Positions 53,260 through 61,555 of a DNA stretch of 64,000 bases are shown here, piece by piece. This DNA comes from Oscillospiraceae bacterium. GTDB lineage: Bacteria > Bacillota > Clostridia > Oscillospirales > Oscillospiraceae. The DNA lies in the NCBI GenBank assembly GCA_017519975.1, contig JAFWRM010000042.1, positions 1-64,000 of the forward strand, in the 5' to 3' direction. The notes beneath the pieces were generated by a model. It was not told the DNA's origin. It saw nothing but the letters and a program-made list of their open reading frames with translations, and searched no databases. Positions within the stretch are counted from its first letter, which is position 1. Each line of letters opens with the position of its first letter. The position numbers and the translations under genes are program-made.

Positions 53260-54452
53260 CGGATGATGCGGAATCTGGACAGAATCACCTGCCCCGCGAA
53301 GCGGGAAAGAAGCGCTTCTTCCGTCATCTCATCCGTATAGTATGCCAGCTTCCCGTCTTTCTGTGCAAACAGATGAAGTCCGCTCTGCTTCTCCTCCCAG
53401 CCGTCAGCCGGGCTGACTCTTACATACCACGAGAACGGAAGATCGGAAATATTTCCGCAGCGTTCTTCCGAAGGCGGCCCCCAGGAAAAGGCCGCTCCGT
53501 CTCTGCGGTTCCCCGCAAGACAGAACATATCGGAGACGATGGCGCTTGCCGTAGGCAGTTTTCCCGCTCCCGCGCCGTAAAGCATTACGTCTCCGGCCGC
53601 TTCCGACCGGATGTGAAGACCGTTCATCACGTCCTCTACTCCGCTCAGAAGGACTTTCGACGGGATCAGGTGCGGCGCAACACAGGCACGCACCTTTCCG
53701 TCCCCACCGAAATAGGCGTGGCCGAGCAGCCGGATCGTACATCCCATGGATGCGGCAAACTCAACGTCTTCGACGGAAACGCCGCTGATCCCCTCTACGG
53801 AGATCGTGTCCACCGGCGTCTGCCGTCCCGTAATGAGAGAACAGAGAATGGCTACCTTCCGACACGCGTCGATCCCGTCGATATCGGCTGTAGGATCGGC
53901 CTCACTGTAGCCCAGTTCTCTGGCACGGGCAAGTGCTGCCGAAAACGACATGCCGTTCCGGAACATCTGCGTCAGAATGTAGTTGGTCGTGCCGTTCAGA
54001 ATGCCGAAGAATTCCGTGATCTTCTCAGCCCCAAGATTGTAAACCACGGTCCGCAGCATGGGGATTCCACCGCCGACGCTGGCCTCGAACAGATAATTTG
54101 CACCGTGTTCCTCCGCCAGAGCCATGAGCTCACACCCGTGCTTTGCGACAAGTTCCTTGTTCGATGTGATTACGCTTTTGCCTGCACGCAGCGCACGTCT
54201 GGTGAACTCGGCGGCGATGCCGACCCCGCCGATGGTCTCAACGACCATATCGACGTCCGGATCATTTTCAACGACGCTGAAATCCTTCGTCAGCAGCCCG
54301 GCAAACGGGCTGTCCGGAAAATCTCTCACGTCCACGATGTATTTCAGCGTGATTCCGTCCGTTTTCCGGTTCATGGTGTCCGCGTTGATCATAAGGGCCT
54401 CCGCGACGCCCGAACCTACGGTTCCAAATCCAAGAATTGCAGCATAATGCAT
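53256..54452 (-). CDS. hom: homoserine dehydrogenase
   Basis: A 398-residue enzyme that reduces aspartate semialdehyde to homoserine, for threonine and methionine. NAD(P)-binding ILGFGTVGSGVAE, then TSNKELVAKHG, the substrate motif EASVGGGIPMLRT, NGTTNYILT and GYSEADPTADIDGIDACRK are all present. The C-terminal region (about 335-398) is short and shows only faint similarity to an ACT domain (SWYVRVSP), so threonine feedback may be weak or different. AGGATGTGA precedes the ATG. It leads DUF2284 and DUF1292. Confidence 0.95.
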   Translation of the reverse strand: MHYAAILGFGTVGSGVAEALMINADTMNRKTDGITLKYIVDVRDFPDSPFAGLLTKDFSVVENDPDVDMVVETIGGVGIAAEFTRRALRAGKSVITSNKELVAKHGCELMALAEEHGANYLFEASVGGGIPMLRTVVYNLGAEKITEFFGILNGTTNYILTQMFRNGMSFSAALARARELGYSEADPTADIDGIDACRKVAILCSLITGRQTPVDTISVEGISGVSVEDVEFAASMGCTIRLLGHAYFGGDGKVRACVAPHLIPSKVLLSGVEDVMNGLHIRSEAAGDVMLYGAGAGKLPTASAIVSDMFCLAGNRRDGAAFSWGPPSEERCGNISDLPFSWYVRVSPADGWEEKQSGLHLFAQKDGKLAYYTDEMTEEALLSRFAGQVILSRFRIIR

Positions 54453-54517
54453 GCGATCACATCCTGTCTGTATCTGTATCAGTTATCCGTTTGTTTAACC
54501 GTCCCCTGCCGGTTTAT

Positions 54518-55330
54518 TTAATCGATCAGACTGCTGAAAGCATTCAGCCAGTCTCCGTCGTAGTCTTCGATCCTGCCCTCGTCGCAGAGCGACGCCAGTT
54601 CAGGAGCCATGGGTATCCTTGCCGTCTTAGCAATGCCATGCCGTGCCGCTACTTCCTCCAGCCGGCTGCGGCCGAAGATCTCATGCTTTTCTCCGCAGGA
54701 AGGGCACTGGAAATAAGACATGTTCTCTATGATTCCCAGAACGGGTATTTTCATCATCTCCGCCATGTTCACCGCTTTTTCAACGATCATGGAGACCAGA
54801 TCCTGCGGGCTGGTAACGATGACGATCCCGTCCACAGGCAGGGACTGGAACACTGTCAGCGGCACGTCTCCCGTTCCGGGCGGCATGTCGATGAACAGGC
54901 AGTCTACGTCTCCCCAGGCAACATCCGTCCAGAACTGTTTCACTACACCGGCGATCACGGGCCCGCGCCAGACCACGGGGTCCGTCGCGTTATCGAGCAG
55001 CAGATTCACCGACATCACCGGTATGCCCGTTGCCGTCACACACGGCAGGATGCTCTCCCCGTCACTGACGGCTTTATCCATGATCCCAAAGGCGGCCGGA
55101 ATGGAAGGTCCCGTCACGTCTGCATCCAGAATGGCGGCCCGCCTCCCCACTCTGCGGGCATTGACGGCAAGCAGCGACGTCACCAGCGATTTGCCGACGC
55201 CGCCTTTTCCGCTGACCACGGCGATCACTCTGCCGATCTTTGACCGCGAATTTGCCGTCTCTATCTGCGGAGCCGTACGGCTGGAACAGTTCTCCCCGCA
55301 GGATGAACATTCATGACTGCATTCACTCAT
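54518..55330 (-). CDS. mrp: Mrp/NBP35-family Fe-S carrier ATPase
   Basis: A 270-residue P-loop ATPase that carries Fe-S clusters. The deviant Walker A is VVSGKGGVGKSLVTS; DADVTGPSIP and DMPPGTGDVPL are family motifs. Cluster-binding cysteines lie in an N-terminal extension (CSHECSSCGENC) and in the C-terminal CPSCGEKH. Having both sites resembles the ApbC/NBP35 form. The ATG at 55330 has AGGAGAG upstream. It has its own promoter and a palindrome downstream of the -10. Confidence 0.94.
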   Translation of the reverse strand: MSECSHECSSCGENCSSRTAPQIETANSRSKIGRVIAVVSGKGGVGKSLVTSLLAVNARRVGRRAAILDADVTGPSIPAAFGIMDKAVSDGESILPCVTATGIPVMSVNLLLDNATDPVVWRGPVIAGVVKQFWTDVAWGDVDCLFIDMPPGTGDVPLTVFQSLPVDGIVIVTSPQDLVSMIVEKAVNMAEMMKIPVLGIIENMSYFQCPSCGEKHEIFGRSRLEEVAARHGIAKTARIPMAPELASLCDEGRIEDYDGDWLNAFSSLID

Positions 55331-55364
55331 GCTGCTGTTTCTCTCCTGATCTCATAATAATCAT

Positions 55365-55416
55365 GCGCTCACAGCGCTAATTTAGTTATTATAGTATAAC
55401 TGCCCTTTACGGTCAA
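55365..55416 (-). promoter_or_regulatory. mrp promoter with downstream palindrome
   Basis: Minus strand: TTGACC (55411-55416), 17-nt spacer, TATAAT (55388-55393). The palindrome GCGCT-GTG-AGCGC (55365-55377) lies at about +4 to +16, a plausible repressor site. Confidence 0.7.
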
Positions 55417-55442
55417 CTGTTTCATGAAGCAGAGAAGCTTTT

Positions 55443-56315
55443 TCACAATCCGTGTTCTTTGATCCACTCTGTTACGCATTGCTCAAAGCACCGTCCGGCA
55501 GGGGCCATCTCCTTTTCCCCCGGGACAGCCAGAGCAATGGTCCGAAACGCCGGCGGTGACAGCCGTCTCACCGCCACTCCCGTCATCTGTCCCTTCAGAA
55601 GCAGTTCCGGCATGATACTGACTCCAAGTCCCTCTCTCACCATCGCTATGATCGCGTAGTCGTCCTTTGTCGTATAACGGATCTCCGGTCGGACGCCCGC
55701 TCGGTCCAGTGCCCGGTGAACGTCCTGCGCTGAGGTCTGAAGCAGACTGATGAGCGGTTCTTTCGCAACTTCTTCGATTGGCACCGGATCCTGACTGCAG
55801 AGCGGGTGCCCCAAAGGAAGGATGACGGACAGCGGATCTTCCGCCAGGGGAACGCATCGGCAGCCCTCCGGTCCGGGAAGAGCAATGAATCCAAGGTCGA
55901 TCTCTCCGTCCCGCAGCCACAGGTTGACATCGTTGTAATCTCCGTTCATCAGGTGGATGCGGTACTCCGGATGCCGCTCCCTGTAGAGACGTATGATCCC
56001 AGGCAGCCAGTTTACGGCCACGCTTGTAAAAGCTCCGATCTTGACAACGCCGCCCCGGGACAGGTCTGCCGCTGCCTGAATTATCCCTCGATGCTTTTCG
56101 AGCATGTCCCTGATCATCGGCATGATCGTCTCCCCCTCCTGAGTGAGAGAGACGCCGCCCTTCTTTCTGGCCAGGAGCGTGATGCCCAGTTCATCCTCCA
56201 GACCGGAGATCATGTGGCTGACCCCGGATTGTGTGTATCCCAATTCCTCAGCCGCCTTCTTCAGACTGCCGAGGCGGTAAGCCGCTTCCGCCGCTTCATA
56301 CTTTTTCAGGCTCAT
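55443..56315 (-). CDS. LysR-family transcriptional regulator
   Basis: A 290-residue LysR regulator. The N-terminal winged HTH (about 1-62) contains YEAAEAAYRLGSLKKAAEELGYTQSGVSHMI; the effector domain (about 90-290) resembles the CynR/CysB type with VKIGAFTSVAVNWLPGII. ATG 56315 has AGAGGTG upstream. It diverges from putP, separated by 168 nt with two repeated ATGTGAA-ATAT elements; it most likely controls putP and itself. The effector could be proline, but that is inferred from context only. Confidence 0.93.
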   Translation of the reverse strand: MSLKKYEAAEAAYRLGSLKKAAEELGYTQSGVSHMISGLEDELGITLLARKKGGVSLTQEGETIMPMIRDMLEKHRGIIQAAADLSRGGVVKIGAFTSVAVNWLPGIIRLYRERHPEYRIHLMNGDYNDVNLWLRDGEIDLGFIALPGPEGCRCVPLAEDPLSVILPLGHPLCSQDPVPIEEVAKEPLISLLQTSAQDVHRALDRAGVRPEIRYTTKDDYAIIAMVREGLGVSIMPELLLKGQMTGVAVRRLSPPAFRTIALAVPGEKEMAPAGRCFEQCVTEWIKEHGL

Positions 56316-56329
56316 TATTTCACCTCTGA

Positions 56330-56385
56330 ATGTGAATATATCATGAAACTTTGAGCACAGCAACCGTTATGTGAAAATATTTCAT
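56330..56385. repeat. repeated ATGTGAA motif in the lysR-putP intergenic region
   Basis: ATGTGAATATATCAT (56330-56344) and ATGTGAAAATATTTCAT (56369-56385) lie 39 nt apart. The second is nearly palindromic (TGAAAATATTTCA). The first overlaps the lysR -10. Both are candidate LysR binding sites. Confidence 0.45.
56335..56363 (-). promoter_or_regulatory. lysR promoter
   Basis: Minus strand: TTGCTG (56358-56363), 17-nt spacer, TATATT (56335-56340), about 14 nt before the likely transcription start of lysR. Confidence 0.6.
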
Positions 56386-56404
56386 CTTTAATTGAAATTA
56401 TGTA

Positions 56405-56433
56405 TTGTCTTCCTGTGCTGTGTGAAGTAAAAT
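56405..56433 (+). promoter_or_regulatory. putP promoter
   Basis: TTGTCT (56405-56410), 17-nt spacer, TAAAAT (56428-56433), giving a leader of about 44 nt. The second ATGTGAA repeat ends 20 nt upstream of the -35, a typical activator position. Confidence 0.6.
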
Positions 56434-56483
56434 TCAAAAATCGCAAAGCTTACTATTTACAACAGGAAAAGAGGAATCGAACA

Positions 56484-58034
56484 ATGAGCAGCAGCAACAT
56501 ATGGATCCTTGCGGCCATCGTCGTATATCTGCTGGTTACCATCGTCATCGGCGTCGTATACAGCCGGAAGGGTGCCGGATCCGGGACCGCCGAATTCTAC
56601 CTTGGCGGCAGGCGTCTTCATCCGCTGGTCACCGCCATGAGTGCGGAAGCCTCCGACATGAGTTCTTACCTTCTGATGGGGCTCCCGGGCCTTGCCTATC
56701 TGTGCGGCGTTGCGGAAGTTGGCTGGACGGTTATCGGTCTCGCCGTCGGTACCTATCTGAATTTTCTTTTCGTTGCCAAACGGCTTCGCGTCTACTCCAA
56801 CTCGGTCGGGGCCAGAACGGTTCCGGAATTTTTCGCAAACCGGTATGAGGACAAAAAACATGTTCTGTCCTTCATTGCCGCTCTGATCATTCTCGTCTTC
56901 TTCGTTCCGTATACCGCTTCAGGCTTCAAGGCCGTCGGTACGCTGTTCAACAGTCTTTTTGGTTGGGATTATCACATTTCAATGATCATCGGTGCGGTCG
57001 TCATTATCGGTTATACGGTACTCGGGGGTTTCCTCGCCGTTTCCACCACCGACCTGATTCAGTCCATCGTCATGACGGCAGCTCTCATTCTGATCATTCT
57101 GTTCGGGATCAGCCAGGCGGGCGGTCTGTCCGCCGTTTGGGCCAATGCGAAGGCGCTTCCCGGTTATCTAAGTCTGACGCAGGGATATGACCCGGCCACA
57201 GGATCGGCCGGCGTTTTCGGGGCCTTCCCCATTGCGTCCACACTGGCGTGGGGACTGGGCTATTTTGGAATGCCTCATATTCTGCTGCGGTTCATGGCGA
57301 TCCGGAACCCTTCGGAAATCCGCCTTTCCCGCCGCATTGCCTCCGTCTGGGTCGTCATTTCCATGGCCATCGCGGTGTTCATCGGCATCATCGGCTACAG
57401 TGTCTCCGTTTCCGGCAGGATCCCCTTCCTTCAGGGCAGTTCCGAATCTGAAACGATCATCATCCGCATGGCGGATCTCATGAGCAAAAACGGCGTCTTC
57501 TTTGCCATTGTCGCCGGTGTGATCATGGCGGGCATCCTGGCCGCCACCATGTCGACCGCGGACTCTCAGCTTCTAGCTGCTGCCAGCAGCATGTCCGAAG
57601 ACATGCTGCATGACTTCTTCGGTCTGCGCGTCAGTCCGAAAACCTCCATGCTGATCGCCCGTCTCACGGTCGTGGCAGTCGCCGTAATCGGCGTCCTTCT
57701 CGCGTGGAATCCAAACAGCAGCGTTTTCCGCGTTGTTTCCTTTGCCTGGGCAGGGTTCGGTGCGGCTTTCGGACCCGTAATGCTGCTCGCGCTTTTCTGG
57801 AAGCGGAGCACCCGTTCCGGTGCCATCTGCGGCATGATCGCAGGCGCAGCCATGGTGTTCATCTGGAAATTCCTCATCGCGCCCGTCGGCGGAGTGCTTG
57901 CGATCTATGAACTTCTTCCGGCGTTCGTCATCGCTCTTATCGTAAACGTGGTCGTATCGTTGGCCGCCGGGTCTCCCTCCCCGTCCATGCGCAGTACCTT
58001 TGACAGCGTCCGAGCGGAAAGCCGCGAAGCGTGA
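56484..58034 (+). CDS. putP: sodium/proline symporter
   Basis: A 516-residue member of the solute:sodium symporter family with about 13 transmembrane helices. AEFYLGGRRLHPLVTAMSAEASDMSSYLLMGLPG, in pieces, is the PutP signature around the first Na site. TASGFKAVG and ILAATMSTADSQLLAAASS (second Na site) are also present. It takes up proline with Na, for osmoprotection or nutrition. ATG 56484 has AGAGGAAT upstream; the open frame back to 56400 precedes the promoter. It diverges from a LysR gene. Confidence 0.94.
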   Translation: MSSSNIWILAAIVVYLLVTIVIGVVYSRKGAGSGTAEFYLGGRRLHPLVTAMSAEASDMSSYLLMGLPGLAYLCGVAEVGWTVIGLAVGTYLNFLFVAKRLRVYSNSVGARTVPEFFANRYEDKKHVLSFIAALIILVFFVPYTASGFKAVGTLFNSLFGWDYHISMIIGAVVIIGYTVLGGFLAVSTTDLIQSIVMTAALILIILFGISQAGGLSAVWANAKALPGYLSLTQGYDPATGSAGVFGAFPIASTLAWGLGYFGMPHILLRFMAIRNPSEIRLSRRIASVWVVISMAIAVFIGIIGYSVSVSGRIPFLQGSSESETIIIRMADLMSKNGVFFAIVAGVIMAGILAATMSTADSQLLAAASSMSEDMLHDFFGLRVSPKTSMLIARLTVVAVAVIGVLLAWNPNSSVFRVVSFAWAGFGAAFGPVMLLALFWKRSTRSGAICGMIAGAAMVFIWKFLIAPVGGVLAIYELLPAFVIALIVNVVVSLAAGSPSPSMRSTFDSVRAESREA

Positions 58035-58098
58035 CCGAGCGGACCGCTTGAATTCCCTGCGTGCGGACCTGGAACGTCATATTTCCCTGCATGCAAAT

Positions 58099-58143
58099 AC
58101 TTCCGGGGCTGAATCGGTTCGATTCAGCCCCGGAAGTTGTCTT
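58099..58143 (+). terminator. intrinsic terminator of putP
   Basis: A 17-bp perfect stem (58099-58115 with 58121-58137) has a 5-nt loop and is followed by TGTCTTTTCTG. The converging surface protein gene may also use it. Confidence 0.9.
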
Positions 58144-58201
58144 TTCTGTGTCGGAAGGCCATGATATTCAGAATTCCGGGCATGCGCGAAAAGCCGCGGA
58201 T

Positions 58202-59329
58202 CTATCGTTTTCTGACTTTCAGGATCGTTGCGACGATAACGGCAATGACAAGTACCGCCGCTGTGCCTGCGGCGATCCGCAGGTTTTTTCTGCCGTTCCC
58301 TTCCTCAGGCAGTTCGAGGCTGTCGTATGACGGCCCGACGCTGCCGCCGTCTTTGCCGTTGTCATTCTTCTCCTCGTTCTGTTCCGCCCTCTGCACGGCG
58401 TCTGCTGCACTGTTCGTAACCGGAACGCCGTTCACGCTCTCCTCTGTCGGGGCTGTCTCCCCACCGGCAGTCCCGTCCGGGGAAACCGCTTTATCTTCGG
58501 ATAACGGAACCTGTCCGGCCGAAGAGTCGTTTTCGTTTCTGTCTCCGCCCGTGGTGCTTCCCGAATCCTCTGCGCCGGAACCGTTTTGATCATTGTCATC
58601 CGGGCTTATGTCTGATGCCGAAGAAGATCCGGACGAATCCCGTCCTCCGGCGTCCGACGTTTCCCGCGTATCTCCTGCCCTCTGCTCTTCCTCTTCCTCT
58701 CGACCTAATTCCCCCGGGTCGGAGACCGCCGCCCCATCACGGTCGTCCTCGTCCGTAAGGTTTTTCTCCTTGTCCGGTTCTTTCGATGTCTGGGATCCGT
58801 TTATCGTTATCGAAGCGACAGCCCCGGAAAGATCACATTCCAGTTCCCGGACGTTATTTGACTCGTCCAGCCAGAACAGGCTCCACTTGGGATCCTGCAC
58901 GCCGTTGATCGTTTTCGATATGAACAGTCTCTGCTCCCCGGAAGCGTCTTCCGTTACGGTGCATGTCACCGTCAGCACCTTCCACGTGTCGTCGTCGACC
59001 CCGATCCCGTTTCTCGCCGCGGCGGCGGTAAAGAGTCCGGAAGACCTGCGGTAGCTGCTCATATAAAACTTTGACGCGCATTCTACCGTGGACGAGTCCA
59101 CCTCCAGTCCGTCTGTCACCTGAACGTGAAACCCGATACCGTCGATGTGGGAGTTTTCCCCGCCTGTCAGCGTGACTGTGAATACAACGGCATCCCCGGC
59201 TTCCGCATTCGTACTGTCACAGGTTACGATAAGCGCAGGAATCCCCGCCGCATGTACGGCAGGCAGGCACGCCCCCATCGCAAGCACAACGGCAATGGCG
59301 GCAATCAGCTTCCTTACGATTCGTTTCAT
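58202..59329 (-). CDS. secreted cohesin-like surface protein with C-terminal anchor
   Basis: A 375-residue exported protein. It has a signal peptide (about 1-27, ending PAVHA), then a cohesin-like beta domain (about 30-175: AGDAVVFTVTLTGGENSHIDG, GFHVQVTDGLEV, WKVLTVTCTV). A long Ser/Asp/Glu/Gly-rich disordered spacer (about 180-335) and the hydrophobic helix AAVLVIAVIVATIL with a KVRKR tail complete it. LPEEG stands where an LPxTG sortase motif would be. It starts 4 nt after the upstream MATE gene's stop and has a weak Shine-Dalgarno, so it is probably coupled. Function unknown; no dockerin protein is nearby. Confidence 0.85.
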   Translation of the reverse strand: MKRIVRKLIAAIAVVLAMGACLPAVHAAGIPALIVTCDSTNAEAGDAVVFTVTLTGGENSHIDGIGFHVQVTDGLEVDSSTVECASKFYMSSYRRSSGLFTAAAARNGIGVDDDTWKVLTVTCTVTEDASGEQRLFISKTINGVQDPKWSLFWLDESNNVRELECDLSGAVASITINGSQTSKEPDKEKNLTDEDDRDGAAVSDPGELGREEEEEQRAGDTRETSDAGGRDSSGSSSASDISPDDNDQNGSGAEDSGSTTGGDRNENDSSAGQVPLSEDKAVSPDGTAGGETAPTEESVNGVPVTNSAADAVQRAEQNEEKNDNGKDGGSVGPSYDSLELPEEGNGRKNLRIAAGTAAVLVIAVIVATILKVRKR

Positions 59330-59333
59330 GCAT

Positions 59334-60773
59334 TTATTCCGCCGGCGCCGGCTCTTTGCGCATTTCTCCGTCTCCCAGTTTTCTCCACTGGACGATCATG
59401 AAGGACGCGGAGATGAGAAAAGCCGTAAAGTCCGCCGCCGGACTTGCCCACACAACTCCTTCCAGGCCGAAGAATCTCGGCAGGATCAGGATCGCCGGAA
59501 GAAGCAGCACGATCTGACGCAGACTGGAAATGATCAGTGAATTGAGCGGCCGTCCGATGGCCTGGAAGAAATTCATGATCCCCATCTGGATGCCTCCGAA
59601 AACAAGGACCAGCATGAATACCCGCAGGCAGTGCACGGCGAACTCATTATACAGATCCGATTCCGATCCGAACAGGTTGATGATCGGCTGGGTAAACATT
59701 TCGAATACGGCCGTTCCGATCAGCATGAACACGACGGTAACCGCGGCGGCGGTCAGATAGGTCTGCTTGACACGCCGGATATTCCCCGCCCCGTAATTGT
59801 AGCCGATGATCGGCTGGGCGCCGCTGGTCGTCCCATTGGCGAAAGCCATGACGATCTGGCTGCACTTTGCCGTGATTCCCATGGCTGTCAGCGGGATGGA
59901 GGCCCCGTATTTTGACAGCGCCCCGTATTTTACGTAAGAGCGGTTCATAAGTCCCATAAGAAACAGCATGGCCGCCTGAGACACGAAACTGGACATTCCG
60001 AGTGCGCATATCCTGCGTATCACGCGAAAATCGGGAATAAAGTCCCGCGGTGTCAGTCGGATCGTCTTGAACCTGGGGATATAGGAAATGGCAATGAAGA
60101 AGCCGAGTATCTCGCTGAGCGTCGTCGCGAATCCCGCCCCGGATACTCCCCAGTGAAAAACGAAAATGAAAATGGGATCCAGTATGGTATTCAGCACTGC
60201 ACCGGACAGCATGGTGACCATGGCGACCCGCGGGCTTCCGTCCGCACGGATGAAGGAATTCAGGACCATGACTACGCAGACCGGCACCAGCCCGGGGATA
60301 ATCCATCGGCCGTATTGAAGCGCATAGGGCAGGATTTCATCCGTACACCCGAACAGCCGGCAGATGGGCTCCAGCCAGAGAGCGGCGCATACGGACAGGA
60401 TCGCCACAACGCCCACTACCATTACCACAGACCCGCCCACGCACTTCCGCGCCTGCTCGTACTGCTTTTCTCCCAGTCGGAGGCTGAACAGAGCCCCTCC
60501 GCCGTTCGCGAAAAGGATCGTCAGCGCCATGGCCGCCATCATGATGGGATAGACGACGTTGGTCGCTCCGTTTCCGAGATACCCGACCCCGTTGCCGATG
60601 AATATCTGATCGACGATATTGTAGATGGACATGACCACCATGGAGATGATCCCGGGGACCGCGTAGGCGACGATCAGCTTCGATATCGGTGCGGACGCAA
60701 GCTTCTGTTCCTCCGGTGAAAGAGACGGCTGCTCCGTCGCAGTCGTATGATTCCTTTCATTCACATGCATCAC
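59334..60773 (-). CDS. MATE family efflux transporter (MepA-like)
   Basis: A 479-residue MATE exporter with about 12 transmembrane helices. A 30-residue polar N-terminus (LSPEEQKLASAPISKLI) precedes helix 1, with YNIVDQIFIGNGVGYLG typical of the MepA branch; SGAGFATTLSEILGFFI and GAQPIIGYNYGAGN mark the halves. GAGGAG precedes a group of possible starts: GTG 60773, ATG 60770 and GTG 60764 (best spaced). Its promoter carries TGTGATATAAT. It is followed at once by the surface protein gene. Confidence 0.93.
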   Translation of the reverse strand: MMHVNERNHTTATEQPSLSPEEQKLASAPISKLIVAYAVPGIISMVVMSIYNIVDQIFIGNGVGYLGNGATNVVYPIMMAAMALTILFANGGGALFSLRLGEKQYEQARKCVGGSVVMVVGVVAILSVCAALWLEPICRLFGCTDEILPYALQYGRWIIPGLVPVCVVMVLNSFIRADGSPRVAMVTMLSGAVLNTILDPIFIFVFHWGVSGAGFATTLSEILGFFIAISYIPRFKTIRLTPRDFIPDFRVIRRICALGMSSFVSQAAMLFLMGLMNRSYVKYGALSKYGASIPLTAMGITAKCSQIVMAFANGTTSGAQPIIGYNYGAGNIRRVKQTYLTAAAVTVVFMLIGTAVFEMFTQPIINLFGSESDLYNEFAVHCLRVFMLVLVFGGIQMGIMNFFQAIGRPLNSLIISSLRQIVLLLPAILILPRFFGLEGVVWASPAADFTAFLISASFMIVQWRKLGDGEMRKEPAPAE

Positions 60774-60788
60774 TCCTCATTGGATGTA

Positions 60789-60818
60789 ATTATATCACAC
60801 GCCGTAATTTCCTGTCAT
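60789..60818 (-). promoter_or_regulatory. MATE gene promoter
   Basis: Minus strand: ATGACA (60813-60818), 18-nt spacer, TATAAT (60789-60794) extended as TGTGATATAAT. Confidence 0.7.
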
Positions 60819-60832
60819 CAGGGCATTCCATC

Positions 60833-60861
60833 TTTTCAAACACCCGTAAGCGTAGTAAAAT
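60833..60861 (+). promoter_or_regulatory. promoter of TIGR04076 gene
   Basis: TTTTCA (60833-60838), 17-nt spacer, TAAAAT (60856-60861). It is back to back with the MATE promoter. Confidence 0.45.
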
Positions 60862-60951
60862 AACCAGAACACAGAATAAGGAAAGGCAGGAACGGCCGTG
60901 CTCATCCGGGCTTCCGTTCCCTGGGGCAAACGAGGAAGGTTGTGACAACGT

Positions 60952-61254
60952 ATGGGGCGATGCAGGATCACGGTTATAAGGACCGAGTACTATCCCGATC
61001 TGGCGGCACAGTATCCGCCGTATGAGACCGGCTGCTGTCAGTCTATGAAGGAAGGGGACGTTTTTCTAACCGGCGGGCCCTATGGCGTCGACATGCCGGA
61101 AGGCTTCTGCCCTGCCGCGTGGAGGGCGATCTTCTCCTTTGCCGCGGAGTACGCCTCCGGGGGAAAGGTCTATGGCTTTGATCGTCACCTTGTCGCCTGT
61201 CCTGACGGAGTCCGTCCCGTTCTCCTTCAGCTGGAACGGGATCCGGAGGGATAA
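60952..61254 (+). CDS. TIGR04076 family protein
   Basis: A 100-residue protein with the TIGR04076 pattern: a beta start (CRITVIRTEYYPDLAAQY), GCCQSMKEGDVFLTGG, then MPEGFCPAAWRAIFSFA and a C-terminal half with GGKVYGFDRHLVACPDGVRPVLLQLE. Conserved Cys residues in the family suggest redox or metal binding; function unknown. A GGAAGG lies about 11 nt upstream of the ATG. It stands alone, transcribed toward the glycine riboswitch unit. Confidence 0.87.
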   Translation: MGRCRITVIRTEYYPDLAAQYPPYETGCCQSMKEGDVFLTGGPYGVDMPEGFCPAAWRAIFSFAAEYASGGKVYGFDRHLVACPDGVRPVLLQLERDPEG

Positions 61255-61288
61255 ACCGCATCTTTTTTGAATTTTTCTTACTTTTCAC

Positions 61289-61317
61289 TTGCATTTCAAT
61301 TTTACTTCTGTTATAGT
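61289..61317 (+). promoter_or_regulatory. promoter of glycine riboswitch-symporter unit
   Basis: TTGCAT (61289-61294), 17-nt spacer, TATAGT (61312-61317). The start would be about 61324, giving a leader of about 274 nt. Confidence 0.75.
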
Positions 61318-61358
61318 GCGTTCATATTTATAATAAATCTGTCGCGTGACTGCGGCAG

Positions 61359-61419
61359 GTGCGAGAAGAAGGCAGCAGAGGCAGTCCTGTGTCTGACTGA
61401 GACCGCTGTCTGATCGCAC
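61359..61419 (+). ncRNA. structured domain 5' of the glycine aptamer
   Basis: Three nested helices can form: GTGCGA (61359-61364) with TCGCAC (61414-61419), GGCAGC (61371-61376) with GCTGTC (61405-61410), and CAGTC (61382-61386) with GACTG (61395-61399). It abuts the aptamer P1 and overlaps it by 2 nt. It lacks the conserved glycine-aptamer core, so it may be the remnant of a first aptamer or a separate helper domain. Confidence 0.45.
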
Positions 61420-61499
61420 TCTGGAGACATCCGTTGGATCGGAGGCCGAAGGGGCAAGGGACGTTACCGTACCGAATCTCTCAGGCAAAAGGACAGAGT
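61418..61499 (+). ncRNA. glycine riboswitch, single aptamer
   Basis: The conserved glycine-aptamer core is clear: ACTCTGGAGA at the 5' side, GGCCGAAGGGGCAA in the middle and AATCTCTCAGGCAAAAGGACAGAGT at the 3' side given in parts. P1 pairs ACTCTG (61418-61423) with CAGAGT (61494-61499). Only one full aptamer is seen, instead of the usual tandem pair. It lies upstream of a terminator and a symporter gene of the alanine/glycine family, consistent with glycine-responsive control of transcription. Confidence 0.9.
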
Positions 61500-61519
61500 C
61501 TTGACTGCGTCTTTTTGTA

Positions 61520-61555
61520 CGGAGAGCTGCACGGGTGCGCTCTCCGCCTTTTTTT
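61520..61555 (+). terminator. riboswitch-controlled terminator
   Basis: CGGAGAGC pairs with GCTCTCCG, followed by CC and seven T residues. It lies 20 nt after the aptamer and 42 nt before the symporter ATG: the expression platform. Confidence 0.88.
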
